Assembly: GCA_011250595.1 (NCBI GenBank)
Contig: JAANMP010000012.1
Location: 1 to 64,000, forward strand
Source of the DNA: Bacillus sp. MM2020_1
GTDB taxonomy: Bacteria; Bacillota; Bacilli; Bacillales; Cytobacillaceae
Length of the DNA: 64,000 nt
Reading direction: 5' to 3'
Positions 20,178 to 31,155 of this stretch are shown here, piece after piece (position 1 is the stretch's first letter; the number at the start of each line of letters is the position of its first letter). The position numbers were made by a program, and so were the translations under genes. The notes beneath the pieces were generated by a model. That model was not told where the DNA came from. It saw nothing but the letters and a program-made list of their open reading frames with translations, and did not search any database.

Positions 20178-20282
20178 CTCATTTTTTTAATATTTCTTAA
20201 AATAGTGATAAAATCTCAACTTTTCTTTGTTTTTCTCACCTTTTCGACGTAAATCGCGCTTTCTCCAAAATATGGGTTAATT

Positions 20283-20290
20283 TTGTCGAA
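20283..20290 (+). promoter_or_regulatory. Second Spo0A box upstream of spo0A
   Basis: TTGTCGAA on the plus strand, a full match to the 0A box core, about 125 bp upstream of the promoter-proximal box. It could serve autoregulation of the earlier (vegetative) promoter. Confidence 0.55.
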
Positions 20291-20305
20291 AAATGTTTAA
20301 ATAAA

Positions 20306-20336
20306 AAGCAAAATAGGGAAATTTCCTATTTTGCTT
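20306..20336 (-). terminator. Terminator of spoIVB
   Basis: A 12-bp perfect stem AAGCAAAATAGG/CCTATTTTGCTT, then TTTTTATTT on the minus strand. Confidence 0.85.
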
Positions 20337-20346
20337 CCAAATGGTC

Positions 20347-21636
20347 CTAACTTGCTTTATTTTTCGGCATTTCATATATGTTAATTCCAGCTTCATTTAA
20401 CATCCATTCAATGTGTACCCCATATCCTGAGGTTGGATCATTAACAAAAACATGTGTAACAGCTCCAATTAGTTTTCCATCTTGGATAATTGGGCTACCG
20501 CTCATCCCCTGAACAATACCTCCTGTTTTCTTCAGGAGCTTAGGGTCGGTTACTTTTATTACCATGCCTTTGGTTGCTGGAAACTTTTGCGGGATTGTGC
20601 TAACAATTTCAATATCAAATTCTTCGACACGGTCATCATTAACAACCGTTAAAATCTTTGCTGGTCCTTCTTTTACTTGATGTGATAATGCTATAGGAAG
20701 CGGTTTATCCATAACACCATTTTTTAATTCTTTTGCCATTTCACCAAAAATTCCAAAAGGGCTGTTCTTTTGGATATTGCCAACAATTTCACGGTCCGAA
20801 GAAAAACGGGCAAGTTTTTCACCAGGGTCTCCATTACTTCCCTTTTCAATCGAAGTTACGGTAGACCGAACAATTTGTCCGTCTTCAACAACGATAGGCT
20901 GTTTTGTATCCATGTCTGAAATTACATGCCCTAGGGCACCATATTTTTTAGATTGTGGATGGACAAAGGTCATTGTCCCAATTCCTGCTGCAGAATCTCT
21001 AATATACAAACCAAGCTTATAAATGTTTTCCCCTTTGTCTTTTAAGGGGGTTAATTTTGTTGTAATTTTTCCACTCTCTCGGCTAATAACCATATCAAGA
21101 GGTTTACCCTCTTGTCCGGCAGCTTGAACAAAGGGTGCTACATCTGTCATTTTTTCAATTTTATTACCGTTAATTTCTGTGATGATATCCCCAATTTTTA
21201 TTCCTGCAATTTCACCTGGGGACTTTTTTCCCGATATCGTATTGATTAAATGGTGACCTACAACCAAAACGCCCACAGTGTTTAATTTTACACCGATTGA
21301 CTGGCCGCCTGGAATAACCCTAAAATCCTTTAAGACATGCACATCGACCTTTTTTATCGGAATCCCCGCAAATTCTAACAGCATTTCACTTTTGCCATTT
21401 TCAGATGCCTTCATTGAAACCGTATGTGATTCTTGATTGAGTGTGATATTTGAATGGTGAGAACCCAAAGCGGCTGATACCGATGCAGCCTTTTGAAAAC
21501 TATAGTCTTGTCCTTCAAAAACTGTAATCGTCTTAGGTATTGCAAGGTATTGCTGTATAGGCTGAAAAAATATTAGGCTAATTAATGAAACAAGGAGAAT
21601 TCCACCAATAATCTTTCTAATTATTTCTAACTTCAA
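20347..21636 (-). CDS. spoIVB: SpoIVB serine peptidase (S55), sigma-K checkpoint
   Basis: A forespore-secreted protease that cleaves SpoIVFA and so releases pro-sigma-K processing. There is one N-terminal membrane segment (about 9-28). A PDZ domain follows around 110-200 ([10 protein letters not shown]), then the S55 domain with the nucleophile in [12 protein letters not shown] (21645) and TTG (21636) are both in frame; the TTG has AGGAG 9 nt upstream while the GTG is only 2 nt from it, so I start at 21636 (429 aa). Spacing and order with recN and spo0A are as in B. subtilis. Confidence 0.95.
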   Translation of the reverse strand: MKLEIIRKIIGGILLVSLISLIFFQPIQQYLAIPKTITVFEGQDYSFQKAASVSAALGSHHSNITLNQESHTVSMKASENGKSEMLLEFAGIPIKKVDVHVLKDFRVIPGGQSIGVKLNTVGVLVVGHHLINTISGKKSPGEIAGIKIGDIITEINGNKIEKMTDVAPFVQAAGQEGKPLDMVISRESGKITTKLTPLKDKGENIYKLGLYIRDSAAGIGTMTFVHPQSKKYGALGHVISDMDTKQPIVVEDGQIVRSTVTSIEKGSNGDPGEKLARFSSDREIVGNIQKNSPFGIFGEMAKELKNGVMDKPLPIALSHQVKEGPAKILTVVNDDRVEEFDIEIVSTIPQKFPATKGMVIKVTDPKLLKKTGGIVQGMSGSPIIQDGKLIGAVTHVFVNDPTSGYGVHIEWMLNEAGINIYEMPKNKAS

Positions 21637-21730
21637 ATTCTTCACTCTCCTCGCTTCTTTTCATTACATTGAAAAATGGCTACATCTTTAATTTTGCCTC
21701 CTTGACAATCATTTATAACTTCGTTCTACA

Positions 21731-21756
21731 TAAAAAAGCTACCCAAAATGGATAGC
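21731..21756 (-). terminator. Terminator between recN and spoIVB
   Basis: A 7-bp stem GCTATCC/GGGTAGC with a 5-base loop, then TTTTTT on the minus strand. It separates recN from spoIVB. Confidence 0.75.
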
Positions 21757-21815
21757 ATTACAATTTTTATTAAAAATATAGAAATTTTAGCCTTTTTAAA
21801 AGCAAATATCTCACT

Positions 21816-23525
21816 TTATTGCCTTGTCAAGGCACTTGCACTTTTTTTGTTTTCTACAGCTAAATATAATAATTCTTCCGCATGTTTTTTAGTTAGGTCA
21901 GTTATTTCTGTCCCGGATATCATCCGGCCTATTTCGTTAATCTTTTCATCCATCTGTAAGGGAGTAACAGAAGTTTTCGTTCTTCCCCCTTTTATGATCT
22001 TTGAAATGAATAAGTGCGTATCAGCCATTGCTGCTACCTGAGGTAAATGTGAAATACACAAGACCTGTGATTCGGCAGCCACTTTATATATTTTTTCCGC
22101 AATGGACTGAGCAACCCTGCCGCTAACACCAGTATCGACTTCATCAAAAATAATGGATGTAACTCCCTGATGTTTAGAAAAAATACTTTTTAATGCCAGC
22201 ATAATTCTTGATAATTCCCCTCCAGATGCAACCTTTGATAAGGGTTTCAATGGTTCACCGGGGTTTGTTGAAATATAGAATGCAACATGGTCGACACCGT
22301 TTTTTGCAAATTGCTGTGAATTTGATTCAAATCTTATTTCAAAAACAGTTTTCGCCATATACAATTCTTTAAGTTCTTTATGTATTAACTTTGTAAGTTT
22401 TTCAGCCCATTTCAGACGAATTTCAGTTAACTGCTTCGCTTCGAGAATTAAGTCCTTTTTTATAGAAGTTAATTCTTTTTCTAATTCCCCTATATGAGTT
22501 TCTTTATTTTGTAATGTTTCAATTTCTTCTTCGATTTTCACAGCGTACTCTACGATTTCATTGATTGTTTTTCCGTATTTCCGCTTTAATTGGTTAATTT
22601 CAGTCAAGCGGTCTTCGATTTCATGTAACCGCTGTGGGTCGAATTCTAATTCATCTAATTCATTTCTTAAAACACTTGCTGCATCTTCCAATTGGTAGAA
22701 GCTATTCGACACAGCTTCGTAGATGCCCTTGTAAGCCGTATCAAGTGCAGCGGCATCTTCAAGGTGCCCCATAACCATACTAATCCAATCAAGCCCTTTT
22801 TGTTCACCTTGCAGTGCTAAATGGCCGGATTGCAAAGATTCAAATACTCTTTCGAAATTACTTAGTTTTCTTTTTTCCTCAAAAAGTTCTTCATCTTCAT
22901 TAAGTTTTAAATTCGCCTTTTGAATTTCATCCAATTGAAATTGAATTAAATCTAGGCGATGGGCAGTTTGCTGATCATTTTCACTTAATGCTTTTAACTT
23001 TTGTAAGGTTTGCTCATAACGTCGAAATACTTGCTGGTATTCACTTAGTGAAGGCAATATATTATCGGCCCCAAATTGATCCAGCAGGGATAGGTGCCTT
23101 GAGTCATCCATTAATTCCTGATGCTCATGCTGGCCATGAATATCAACGAGGGTTGCCCCGATTTCCCTAAGCGTAGAGATTGTCACAAGCTTTCCATTAA
23201 TACGGCACACACTTTTTCCTGTTTGGGAAATATCCCTTCTTAGTATAACCATTCCTTCTTCAACATCGATCCCAAATTCTAAAGCTTTCGCAATTACTGG
23301 ATGCTTATTATCATCGACCTGAAACAGTCCTTCTATTTCCGCCTTTTCCTCGCCATGACGAACAAATTCTGCGGACCCTCTGCTGCCAACTAATAAGTGA
23401 ATCGCATCAATGATGATTGATTTTCCCGCACCGGTTTCCCCGGTTAAAACCGTTAATCCTTTTGAAAACGTTACTGACAAAGCTTCGATAATAGCGAAAT
23501 TTTTAATTGATAATTCAGCTAACAA
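21816..23525 (-). CDS. recN: DNA repair ATPase RecN
   Basis: An SMC-like protein recruited early to double-strand breaks. Its 569 aa have Walker A G-E-T-G-A-G-K-S near residue 30 and two long coiled-coil arms (about 150-370). The ABC signature is in S-G-G-E-L-S-R-I-M-L-A near 430 and the Walker B in I-I-F-D-E-V-D-T-G. The TTG start follows GGGGGGAG. It is 15 nt downstream of argR, the conserved argR-recN pair. Confidence 0.96.
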   Translation of the reverse strand: MLAELSIKNFAIIEALSVTFSKGLTVLTGETGAGKSIIIDAIHLLVGSRGSAEFVRHGEEKAEIEGLFQVDDNKHPVIAKALEFGIDVEEGMVILRRDISQTGKSVCRINGKLVTISTLREIGATLVDIHGQHEHQELMDDSRHLSLLDQFGADNILPSLSEYQQVFRRYEQTLQKLKALSENDQQTAHRLDLIQFQLDEIQKANLKLNEDEELFEEKRKLSNFERVFESLQSGHLALQGEQKGLDWISMVMGHLEDAAALDTAYKGIYEAVSNSFYQLEDAASVLRNELDELEFDPQRLHEIEDRLTEINQLKRKYGKTINEIVEYAVKIEEEIETLQNKETHIGELEKELTSIKKDLILEAKQLTEIRLKWAEKLTKLIHKELKELYMAKTVFEIRFESNSQQFAKNGVDHVAFYISTNPGEPLKPLSKVASGGELSRIMLALKSIFSKHQGVTSIIFDEVDTGVSGRVAQSIAEKIYKVAAESQVLCISHLPQVAAMADTHLFISKIIKGGRTKTSVTPLQMDEKINEIGRMISGTEITDLTKKHAEELLYLAVENKKSASALTRQ

Positions 23526-23540
23526 GAAACACTCCCCCCA

Positions 23541-23990
23541 TTAAAGCATGTCTAGAAACCGGTTTGTAATGACCTCAGTATCTTCCGGTGTTCGACAAAT
23601 GATTAACATCGTATCATCACCACAAATCGTTCCTAATATCTCTTCCCAATCAAGGTTATCAATCAAGGCACCAATTGCCATTGCATTACCGGGCAAGCAC
23701 TTCATAACAAGCAAATGACCTGCAGAATCAATCCGTACAAACGCATCTATTAATGATCTTTTTAGCTTTTGTAATGGATTAAATCGTTGATCGGCAGGTA
23801 AGCTGTATTTATATCGTCCATCGCTTAATGGAACCTTAACAAGATGCAGTTCTTTAATATCCCTTGACACGGTTGCTTGCGTTACATTATAGCCGGCACT
23901 TTTTAGTTCATCCACTAAATCATCCTGTGTTTCGATATCATTACTTGCAATAATTTCTCTTATTTTAATATGGCGTTGGCCTTTATTCAT
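23541..23990 (-). CDS. argR: Arginine repressor ArgR/AhrC
   Basis: The arginine-responsive hexameric regulator that represses arginine biosynthesis and activates catabolism. The 149-aa protein has an N-terminal winged helix with the motif [18 protein letters not shown] and a C-terminal trimerisation and Arg-binding domain with [10 protein letters not shown]. The gene follows the tlyA terminator, so a separate promoter in the 130-bp gap is likely; I could not settle on one. Confidence 0.96.
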   Translation of the reverse strand: MNKGQRHIKIREIIASNDIETQDDLVDELKSAGYNVTQATVSRDIKELHLVKVPLSDGRYKYSLPADQRFNPLQKLKRSLIDAFVRIDSAGHLLVMKCLPGNAMAIGALIDNLDWEEILGTICGDDTMLIICRTPEDTEVITNRFLDML

Positions 23991-24100
23991 TATTTCACCC
24001 CGTAAATTGTTGAAAACCTCTAAGTCATAGGTCTAAACTCTCTCTTCTACCCATATGTTAGCCGATTTTATCAAGCTTGTACATTTTTTCTTTAGAAAAT

Positions 24101-24129
24101 GAAGAAAAGGATAAGCATTTGCCTACCCT
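24101..24129 (-). terminator. Terminator overlapping the tlyA stop codon
   Basis: A 9-bp stem (AGGGTAGGC/GCTTATCCT, three G-U pairs) with an AAAT loop, then TTTTCTTC. The stop codon lies in its first arm. Confidence 0.6.
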
Positions 24130-24962
24130 TCCGAATTTTGTTTTGTTTTAAATTCTAAGTGAGATTCCTTTACGATTTCAATGGGGGTAACAAGTAATTG
24201 ATTGACTCCAATTTCTCGTTCACCTTCCCATCTTAAGTGGAGCAAGAATTCAATATTCCCATCCCCGCCAGTAATGGGTGAAAAGGATAAGTTTTTTATT
24301 GTGTACCCTTGCTGGAAGGCAAAATTAATGATTTTATCAATCACTTGCAAATGTACTTTTTCCTCACGAACAATACCCTTTTTACCAACCTGTTCACGCC
24401 CGGCTTCAAATTGTGGTTTCACTAAAGCGACAACATCACTTCCAGTGACTAAAAGTGTTTTTAAGACAGGCAATATCAGCGTTAATGAGATAAACGATAC
24501 ATCAATTGTTGCGAAATTTGGCATTTCTCCAATTAAATCAGCTGGTGTGACATAACGAAAATTTGTCCTTTCCATTACTACGACACGTTCATCTTGCCTG
24601 AGTTTCCAAGCAAGTTGATTATAGCCCACATCCAAAGCATATGACATTTTCGCGCCATTCTGTAATGCACAATCTGTAAATCCCCCAGTGGACGATCCAA
24701 TGTCGAGAAGCACTTTGTTTGTTACGTTCACATCAAATACCTTTAATGCCTTTTCCAGTTTTAAACCACCGCGGCTTACATAAGGAAGAATCTTCCCTTT
24801 TATATTCAGTGGAATATCCGTTTTTACTTTTTCTCCGGGTTTATCCAATCGCTCTTCATTTGAATAAACAAGCCCTGCCATGATGGTTCGCTTCGCTTTT
24901 TCTCTTGTTTCAATCAAGCCTCTTTCGACTAGTAACACATCTAAACGTTCTTTATTTTTCAT
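24123..24962 (-). CDS. tlyA: TlyA-family rRNA 2'-O-methyltransferase (YqxC)
   Basis: A 279-aa protein with an N-terminal S4 RNA-binding domain (about 5-65, R-L-D-V-L-L-V-E-R-G) and an FtsJ/RrmJ-type methyltransferase domain. The SAM motif is L-D-I-G-S-S-T-G-G-F-T-D near 85, and the K-D-K-E-like catalytic positions include V-K-P-Q-F-E. TlyA of mycobacteria methylates 16S and 23S rRNA and was first named a hemolysin. The Bacillus homologue is thought to do the same. It is 3 nt downstream of dxs, so it is co-transcribed with it. Confidence 0.9.
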   Translation of the reverse strand: MKNKERLDVLLVERGLIETREKAKRTIMAGLVYSNEERLDKPGEKVKTDIPLNIKGKILPYVSRGGLKLEKALKVFDVNVTNKVLLDIGSSTGGFTDCALQNGAKMSYALDVGYNQLAWKLRQDERVVVMERTNFRYVTPADLIGEMPNFATIDVSFISLTLILPVLKTLLVTGSDVVALVKPQFEAGREQVGKKGIVREEKVHLQVIDKIINFAFQQGYTIKNLSFSPITGGDGNIEFLLHLRWEGEREIGVNQLLVTPIEIVKESHLEFKTKQNSEG

Positions 24963-24965
24963 TGC

Positions 24966-26861
24966 TTAAGCCCTTTGTTGTTTTTTTCTTGCAAGAATGG
25001 ATACCCGTTTGATAACTTCTTCTTTCGTTAAACCGATTTCTTCAAGAAGGGAGTCAACATCTCCATGTTCGATGAATTGATCAGGAATTCCAATTCTGTC
25101 GATGTGTGCGTGATAAAATCCTTGGGTCTGTGCGTACTCGAGAACTGCACTCCCAAAGCCCCCTTGTAAAACGGCTTCCTCAATGGTAAGAATCGGGATA
25201 TTTTTCTCAAGAAGATTCGTTAGCATTTTCTCATCCATTGGCTTAATAAAACGGGCATTAACAATTTTAACGGATATCCCCTTTGTTTCAAGCACTTCCG
25301 CTGCTTTTAAAGCCATTGGAATGGTCGTTCCAAAAGTTAAAATAGCCGCATCATCACCTTCTTTAAGAACCTCCCAAGTACCGATTGGAATGGCATGTAA
25401 ATCCTTATCCATTGGAACACCAAGGCCATTTCCACGTGGAAATCTCATGGCAATTGGACCGTCATCATAATTTAGTGCGGTGTAAACCATATGCTGTCCT
25501 TCATTTTCATCCTTTGGCATCATTAACACTAAATTTGGAACATGTCTAAGAAAAGCAATATCAAAGACTCCCTGATGTGTTTCACCATCTGCACCAACTA
25601 GCCCCGCGCGGTCTATTCCAATAAAGACATTTAAGTTTTGACGGCAGATATCATGTACTACCTGATCATATGCACGCTGTAAAAAAGTTGAATATATAGC
25701 CAAAAAAGGTTTCATATTTTGTGTAGCTAAACCTGCTGCTACGGTCGCTGCATGCTGCTCTGCTATCCCTACATCGTACATTCGCTCAGGGAATTCGCTG
25801 GCAAAGCCTTCGAGTTTAGACCCAACAGGCATAGCTGGTGTAATGGCAACAATTCGTTCATCCGTCCTAGCAAGCTTACGAACCGTTTCACTAACAAGGC
25901 TGCTCCATGCAGGTGGTGGTGTTTTTGAGGGTTTTAGGAATGCACCCGTGTCCATTTTATAGGGGCCAGTTCCATGCCAGGTACCTGTTTTGTCACTTTC
26001 GGCAGGCTTATAGCCCTTTCCTTTTTTAGTAATTACATGAAGAAGTATCGGACCTTCTGTCTTTTTGGCATAGCTGAAATTCTCAAATAACGCTTCAAAG
26101 TTATGACCATCAATGGGACCTAGATAAGTAAAACCTAATTCTTCAAAAAACATTCCTGAAACAAATAAATATTTAAGGCTGTCCTTCACTCTTTCAGCGG
26201 TTGCGGCTAATTTCCCACCAACTGCAGGTACTTTTTTCAATAGGACTTCCAGTTCATCTTTCACCCATTGATATTTTCCAGCTGTCCGCAATTGGCCAAG
26301 AATATTATGGACTGCACCTACATTAGGAGCGATTGACATTTCATTGTCATTTAAGATAACAATCATGTCTTTTTTCTCATGCCCAATATGGTTTAAGGCT
26401 TCCAATGCCATACCACCGGTTAACGCACCATCACCGATTACTGGAATGACAAAAGATTTTTCCTTTTTTAAATCTCTAGCAATTGCCATTCCCATTGCAG
26501 CTGAAAGAGAAGTGGAACTATGGCCTGTTTCCCATACATCATGCTTGCTTTCAGACCGTTTAGGGAATCCGCATAACCCTTTAAATTGCCGCAATGTATC
26601 AAACTCACATGCTCTGCCAGTTAGAATTTTATGAACATAGGACTGATGACCTACATCCCAGATAATCTTATCAGAGGGACTGTTAAAACATTTATGTAAG
26701 GCTATGGTTAACTCGACTACACCCAAATTCGGTCCAATATGACCTCCAGTAACGGATAGCTTTTCAATCAAAAATTTGCGAACATCTTGACTTAAAGCCT
26801 CCAATTCAGTATTCGACATGCCCTTTAAAAAGGATGGGTCTTTTATTGATAATAGATCCAT
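24966..26861 (-). CDS. dxs: 1-deoxy-D-xylulose-5-phosphate synthase
   Basis: Condenses pyruvate with glyceraldehyde-3-phosphate, the first step of the MEP isoprenoid pathway. It has the ThDP motif [10 protein letters not shown] near 150, H-G-T-G-P-Y, and transketolase pyrimidine and C-terminal domains ([10 protein letters not shown]). I start at the ATG at 26861 (M-D-L-L-S-I, 631 aa), the family N-terminus; the upstream ATG at 26924 would add 21 residues with no matching homology. A terminator-like hairpin at 26946-26980 separates it from ispA. Confidence 0.95.
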   Translation of the reverse strand: MDLLSIKDPSFLKGMSNTELEALSQDVRKFLIEKLSVTGGHIGPNLGVVELTIALHKCFNSPSDKIIWDVGHQSYVHKILTGRACEFDTLRQFKGLCGFPKRSESKHDVWETGHSSTSLSAAMGMAIARDLKKEKSFVIPVIGDGALTGGMALEALNHIGHEKKDMIVILNDNEMSIAPNVGAVHNILGQLRTAGKYQWVKDELEVLLKKVPAVGGKLAATAERVKDSLKYLFVSGMFFEELGFTYLGPIDGHNFEALFENFSYAKKTEGPILLHVITKKGKGYKPAESDKTGTWHGTGPYKMDTGAFLKPSKTPPPAWSSLVSETVRKLARTDERIVAITPAMPVGSKLEGFASEFPERMYDVGIAEQHAATVAAGLATQNMKPFLAIYSTFLQRAYDQVVHDICRQNLNVFIGIDRAGLVGADGETHQGVFDIAFLRHVPNLVLMMPKDENEGQHMVYTALNYDDGPIAMRFPRGNGLGVPMDKDLHAIPIGTWEVLKEGDDAAILTFGTTIPMALKAAEVLETKGISVKIVNARFIKPMDEKMLTNLLEKNIPILTIEEAVLQGGFGSAVLEYAQTQGFYHAHIDRIGIPDQFIEHGDVDSLLEEIGLTKEEVIKRVSILARKKQQRA

Positions 26862-26945
26862 GTTTGGATCACTCGCTTTCATACTTTTATGCATTCTTCT
26901 TTTTGTTGCCGTGTTATAATACACATTTTCAAAATTTTATTTTAT

Positions 26946-26980
26946 TAAAAAATAGCCGCTAACACGCGAGTGATAACGGC
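26946..26980 (-). terminator. Terminator between ispA and dxs
   Basis: An 11-bp stem with one mismatch and one G-U pair (GCCGTTATCAC/GTGTTAGCGGC), a TCGC loop and TATTTTTT on the minus strand. It may be only partly efficient, since dxs follows. Confidence 0.65.
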
Positions 26981-27047
26981 ATTGACAACATTTTCTACAA
27001 TGAAAACAATTATAACACACTTATTTCAATGCCTCAAACACCATTTT

Positions 27048-27941
27048 CTAATGATCTCTTGAAGCAATTAATTCCGTTATTTCCATAAGTAGGCCCGTAT
27101 TCAAGCCTGTCATACCCAGGTATTCCTTCGATAGGTTTATTTGTTTATTTAATGCTTCAATAGCTCCGTCTAACGATAACAACTGTGGATAGGTACTTTT
27201 ATCATTTGTGGTATCACTGCCAACAGGTTTCCCGATTAATTGTTGATTCCCTACCAAATCAAGAATATCATCCTGGATTTGAAATGCGAGACCTAGATGA
27301 TGGGCAAAGGAAGAAAGACTTTTTAATTGTTCCCGATTTGCATCTGCTAACAATGCTCCAGCAAGAACACTAAATCCAAGCAACTTACCCGTTTTATGTA
27401 TGTGGATATACTCTAGCTCATCAAGGGTTAAGGATTTCCCCTCTCCTAGCATATCTGCCACTTGGCCGCCAACCATTCCTTCTGTCCCTGCAGACTTTGC
27501 CAGCTCAACCACTAATTTTAGTTTTGTTTCCGCAGAAGCAAATTCAGACGGGATATTTCCAATTACCTCAAAGCTATAAGTTAATAAACCATCACCAGCT
27601 AATATCGCAATGGCATCACCAAAAACTTTATGATTGGTTGGTTTTCCTCTCCGAAGGTCATCATTATCCATGCTTGGCAAATCATCATGGATTAGGGAAT
27701 ACGTATGAATCATCTCAATCGCTGAAGCAGCTAGTAGCCCCTTTTTGGGTTCAGCCCCAAATGCGTCTAAAGTAGCAAATAGTAAAAGAGGACGAATTCG
27801 TTTGCCGCCTGCTTCAAGTGAATAAACCATGGATTCCTTAATGATAGGAGGGGCATTCAGCTTATTAACCAGAGTTCGAAGCTCCGAATCAAGCAGAAGT
27901 TTATATTCTTGTGCAAATGCATCTAGTAACTCGGTTCCCAA
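27048..27941 (-). CDS. ispA: Farnesyl diphosphate synthase (geranyltranstransferase)
   Basis: Adds isopentenyl diphosphate to dimethylallyl and geranyl diphosphate to give farnesyl diphosphate. The 297-aa all-helical protein has the first Asp-rich motif in H-D-D-L-P-S-M-D-N-D-D near 85 and the second in Q-I-Q-D-D-I-L-D near 228, plus G-G-K-R-I-R-P for diphosphate binding. It is between xseB and dxs, in the standard order. Confidence 0.96.
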   Translation of the reverse strand: MGTELLDAFAQEYKLLLDSELRTLVNKLNAPPIIKESMVYSLEAGGKRIRPLLLFATLDAFGAEPKKGLLAASAIEMIHTYSLIHDDLPSMDNDDLRRGKPTNHKVFGDAIAILAGDGLLTYSFEVIGNIPSEFASAETKLKLVVELAKSAGTEGMVGGQVADMLGEGKSLTLDELEYIHIHKTGKLLGFSVLAGALLADANREQLKSLSSFAHHLGLAFQIQDDILDLVGNQQLIGKPVGSDTTNDKSTYPQLLSLDGAIEALNKQINLSKEYLGMTGLNTGLLMEITELIASRDH

Positions 27942-27944
27942 GTC

Positions 27945-28178
27945 TTATTCCTCCTCATCAATCGTAAAACTCTCCGTTCGCCCGTCCTCATGTATTATTT
28001 GTGTTAATTGTTCCTCTACACTTTTTAATTTATCATGGCAAAGTTTAGATAATTCCATACCTTCTTTATAGAAGATAATTGCTTCTTCTAAAGGTACGTC
28101 TCCTTCTTCGAGCTTATCTACGATTTGCTCTAATTTTGTCATAGCATCTTCAAAGGAAATTTTATTTTCATTCGTCAC
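27945..28178 (-). CDS. xseB: Exodeoxyribonuclease VII small subunit
   Basis: A 77-aa helical protein with the core [13 protein letters not shown]-x-x-L-E-x-G-D-V-P-L-E-E. It binds the coiled-coil arm of XseA in exonuclease VII, which degrades single-stranded DNA from both ends. The start is GTG at 28178, with AAGGAG upstream; it overlaps the xseA stop by 11 nt. The longer frame from 28226 has no support. Confidence 0.93.
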   Translation of the reverse strand: MTNENKISFEDAMTKLEQIVDKLEEGDVPLEEAIIFYKEGMELSKLCHDKLKSVEEQLTQIIHEDGRTESFTIDEEE

Positions 28179-29526
28179 GTTCTTCGCTCTCCTTAATATT
28201 CTCAACTTTACAGAAAAGACTTCCATCTGTTAATTGTATCTGGATTTGCTCGTTCATATTAACTTGATTTATGCTTTTAATCAGCCGGTTTTCTTCCGAA
28301 TATGCCAGACTATATCCACGCTCCATAATTTTCAATGGGCTCAATGCCCCTAGAGTCGAAAGAATCCGGTCAAAATCGGTTTGTTTTTTTGAAAGAACTT
28401 GTTGCATCGCCCGTTTTATCTCTTTATTGGTTAGGTCTAAACGTTTTTGAGCTTCAAGTAATAGTTCGCTTGGATGATTTCTCTGCAAGCGTTTAGATAG
28501 GATTTCGTGTTGTCCTTTTTTTATTAGTGACAATCTAGACGCCCCGCGAACAAGCAGTTCCGTTAATTTATCAACCTGCTCAAGCTTTTGTTCATAAAGT
28601 CGATGTGGATAGCGAAAGGCATATGATTTCTGAACTCGGATCAATCGTTCTTTTTCAAACTGGAATTTCCCCTTCATCGTGAGAAGAAGGCGAGATTGCC
28701 GCTGTAATACTCTTTCGAATAACTCATCAATTTGTGGGACCGCCAGTTCTGCAGCAGCTGTCGGGGTTGGCGCTCGTAAATCCGCCACAAAATCTGCAAT
28801 GGTAAAATCGGTTTCATGACCGACAGCGGATATGATGGGGATCTCTGAAGTAAATATTGCACGGGCAACGAGCTCTTCATTAAAAGCCCACAATTCCTCT
28901 ATTGACCCTCCACCGCGTCCGACAATAAGCACATCAATTTCATTCATGCGATTCGCTTTATCAATAGCGCTCGCAATCGAAGTTGCTGCTTTATCACCTT
29001 GTACGAGGGCAGGGAGAACAAGAATATTTGCAATAGGATAACGTCTTTTAATTGTCGTGATGACGTCTCTAATCGCTGCTCCTGTTGGTGAGGTAATCAC
29101 ACCAACAGTTCTGGGATATAAAGGTATCGTCTTCTTTGTTTCTTTCGCAAATAATCCCTCTAATTCAAGTCTTTGTTTTAGCTGTTCATAAGCTAAAAAC
29201 AATTCACCTATGCCATCCGGCCTCATTTCCTTAATATATATCTGATATTGACCACTTGGTTCATAGAGGGAAATTTCTCCGCGGACAATTACTTTCATGC
29301 CGTTTTCCGGTGTGAACTTCATTGTCCTTGATTGACTCGAAAACATAACTGCCAGAATACGGGCTTTTTCATCTTTTAAGGTAAAATACATATGACCGCT
29401 CGAATGCTGCTTATAATTTGAAATTTCACCTCTTACATGAACATCCCGTAAATGTGGATCTGCATCAAATTTTCTTTTTATGTATTTGGTTAGAGCATTC
29501 ACAGATAAGTATCTTTTTTCTTGCAT
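28168..29526 (-). CDS. xseA: Exodeoxyribonuclease VII large subunit
   Basis: The catalytic subunit of exonuclease VII, 452 aa. It has an N-terminal OB fold (about 5-105, V-R-G-E-I-S-N-Y-K and H-M-Y-F-T-L-K-D), a catalytic domain with [13 protein letters not shown] and [15 protein letters not shown], and a long coiled-coil region from about 280 to 390. Full length. Confidence 0.96.
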   Translation of the reverse strand: MQEKRYLSVNALTKYIKRKFDADPHLRDVHVRGEISNYKQHSSGHMYFTLKDEKARILAVMFSSQSRTMKFTPENGMKVIVRGEISLYEPSGQYQIYIKEMRPDGIGELFLAYEQLKQRLELEGLFAKETKKTIPLYPRTVGVITSPTGAAIRDVITTIKRRYPIANILVLPALVQGDKAATSIASAIDKANRMNEIDVLIVGRGGGSIEELWAFNEELVARAIFTSEIPIISAVGHETDFTIADFVADLRAPTPTAAAELAVPQIDELFERVLQRQSRLLLTMKGKFQFEKERLIRVQKSYAFRYPHRLYEQKLEQVDKLTELLVRGASRLSLIKKGQHEILSKRLQRNHPSELLLEAQKRLDLTNKEIKRAMQQVLSKKQTDFDRILSTLGALSPLKIMERGYSLAYSEENRLIKSINQVNMNEQIQIQLTDGSLFCKVENIKESEERDE

Positions 29527-29584
29527 AGGTAACTCCTTTTTTGACCAACTAAGTCAAATGAAAACTCTTTGATTAGCGAAAAAC

Positions 29585-29621
29585 TGTCCTTATCTATTAA
29601 AGTTGATAAAAGATAAGGACA
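29585..29621 (-). terminator. Terminator of folD
   Basis: An 11-bp perfect stem TGTCCTTATCT/AGATAAGGACA with GTTTTTC following on the minus strand, between folD and xseA. Confidence 0.8.
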
Positions 29622-29630
29622 ATATCGTAG

Positions 29631-30488
29631 TTAATTGCGATTAAGGCTTTCTGCTGCTGATTTTAATGTATTGAACATTAGCATCGTAATGGTCATCGGT
29701 CCAACTCCCTTTGGAACTGGAGTGATGTATCCGGCTTTTTCACTTACTTCAGCAAAAGCAACATCACCGCAAAGCTTTCCGGCTTCATTACGATTGATAC
29801 CAACATCAATAACCACTGCACCGTCTTTAACATGCTCAGCCGTAATAAAGTTCGGAATCCCAACAGCTGCTATAAGGATATCCGCTTGATTTGTATGCAT
29901 TTTTAAATCCTTTGTTTTAGAATGACAATAAGTTACAGTTGCATGTTGATTTAAAAATAATTGACCGACCGGCTTTCCGACAATATTACTTCTTCCAACC
30001 ACGACCACATGCTTCCCTGCAACTGAAATCCCTGTTTCTTCAAGTAGTACCATAATGCCGTATGGTGTACATGGTAAAAAGGCATTTTTCCCTGTCATCA
30101 TCCTGCCGATATTAATCGGGTGAAATCCATCCACATCCTTAAAAGGAGAGATTGATTCAATTACCTTTTTTTCATCAATGTGTTTGGGGATTGGTAACTG
30201 AACTAAAATGCCATGGATTTGATTGTCCATGTTTAATTCTTCAATTTTTGATAATAATTCCTGTTCAGAAATTTCCTCTGGCAATTCAATTAATACTGAA
30301 TTCATCCCAAGTTCCTTGCAGGCTTTTTCTTTATTGGTTACATACGTCCGAGAAGCATGGTTATTTCCGACAAGAATAACGGCTAGTCCGGGAGTTACCC
30401 CGAGCTTTTTGAGTTTGCTGACTTCTTCAGCAATTTCCATTCTTTTCTTTTCAGCAATTTCTTTTCCATTAATAATAATAGCGGTCAT
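29631..30488 (-). CDS. folD: Methylenetetrahydrofolate dehydrogenase/cyclohydrolase
   Basis: A bifunctional enzyme interconverting 5,10-methylene-, methenyl- and 10-formyl-tetrahydrofolate. It is 285 aa from the ATG at 30488 (M-T-A-I-I-I-N-G-K), preceded by GGGAGAAGAG; the longer frame from 30527 adds an unlikely tail. The catalytic Lys lies in [10 protein letters not shown], and the signatures G-I-L-V-Q-L-P-I-P and [10 protein letters not shown] are present. It is downstream of nusB. Confidence 0.95.
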   Translation of the reverse strand: MTAIIINGKEIAEKKRMEIAEEVSKLKKLGVTPGLAVILVGNNHASRTYVTNKEKACKELGMNSVLIELPEEISEQELLSKIEELNMDNQIHGILVQLPIPKHIDEKKVIESISPFKDVDGFHPINIGRMMTGKNAFLPCTPYGIMVLLEETGISVAGKHVVVVGRSNIVGKPVGQLFLNQHATVTYCHSKTKDLKMHTNQADILIAAVGIPNFITAEHVKDGAVVIDVGINRNEAGKLCGDVAFAEVSEKAGYITPVPKGVGPMTITMLMFNTLKSAAESLNRN

Positions 30489-30527
30489 TTTCTCTTCTCC
30501 CTTTGTTCTTTGTGAGGACCTAATCAA

Positions 30528-30926
30528 TTAATCGTTAAGAACCTTTTGCTTTACCTTTGAAAGAACTCCGTTAATAAACTTACTTGATTGGTCGTCACCG
30601 AATATTTTTGCAATCTCAATGGCTTCATCTAAAATAACATTTTCTGGAATTTCATTCCGAAAAAACTTCATTTCATATGTAGCTATTCTTAATAAATTTC
30701 GATCAACCGTTGCCAGCCGGTCTATGGTCCATTTTTCGAGATTTTCACCTATTAACTTGTCTATTAAGGATTTTTGTTCGACTACTCCTAGAACAAGTCT
30801 AGATAGATACTCGTCACCCGCCTCTCCTTGTAACACATGTTCAATCGCTGCAGACGGCTCAGTGTTGCTGATATCGATTTGAAAAAGTGCCTGCAATGCC
30901 TTTTCCCTTGCTGTTCTTCTTTTCAT
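30528..30926 (-). CDS. nusB: Transcription antitermination factor NusB
   Basis: A 132-aa all-helical protein that binds boxA RNA with NusE (S10) in rRNA antitermination. It shows the family start R-R-T-A-R-E-K-A-L-Q-A-L-F-Q and the C-terminal N-E-I-P-E-N-V-I-L-D-E-A-I-E-I-A-K. It lies between asp23/yqhY and folD as in B. subtilis, with GGAG before the ATG. Confidence 0.95.
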   Translation of the reverse strand: MKRRTAREKALQALFQIDISNTEPSAAIEHVLQGEAGDEYLSRLVLGVVEQKSLIDKLIGENLEKWTIDRLATVDRNLLRIATYEMKFFRNEIPENVILDEAIEIAKIFGDDQSSKFINGVLSKVKQKVLND

Positions 30927-31112
30927 TATACCTTTAACTCCTTTAGAGAAATTGATTTATTTTTGTCTATTTTTCATACGGTGAAGCTTCTATAAGTAAT
31001 AAATATTCATATAGGTTGCACATAAACGATAATAGCATAACTAAAAACGATTCGCACTCTAAGGTTAATATTTTTCCAATATGTAAGCACTTTTATTTAA
31101 AACTTCTTATTC

Positions 31113-31148
31113 GAAAAAGAAAAACCAAAGGATGTGCTCCTTTGGTTT
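31113..31148 (-). terminator. Terminator of asp23/yqhY
   Basis: An 11-bp perfect stem AAACCAAAGGA/TCCTTTGGTTT with a 5-base loop, then TTTCTTTTTC. It ends the accB-accC-yqhY transcript before nusB. Confidence 0.85.
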
Positions 31149-31155
31149 CCAACTT

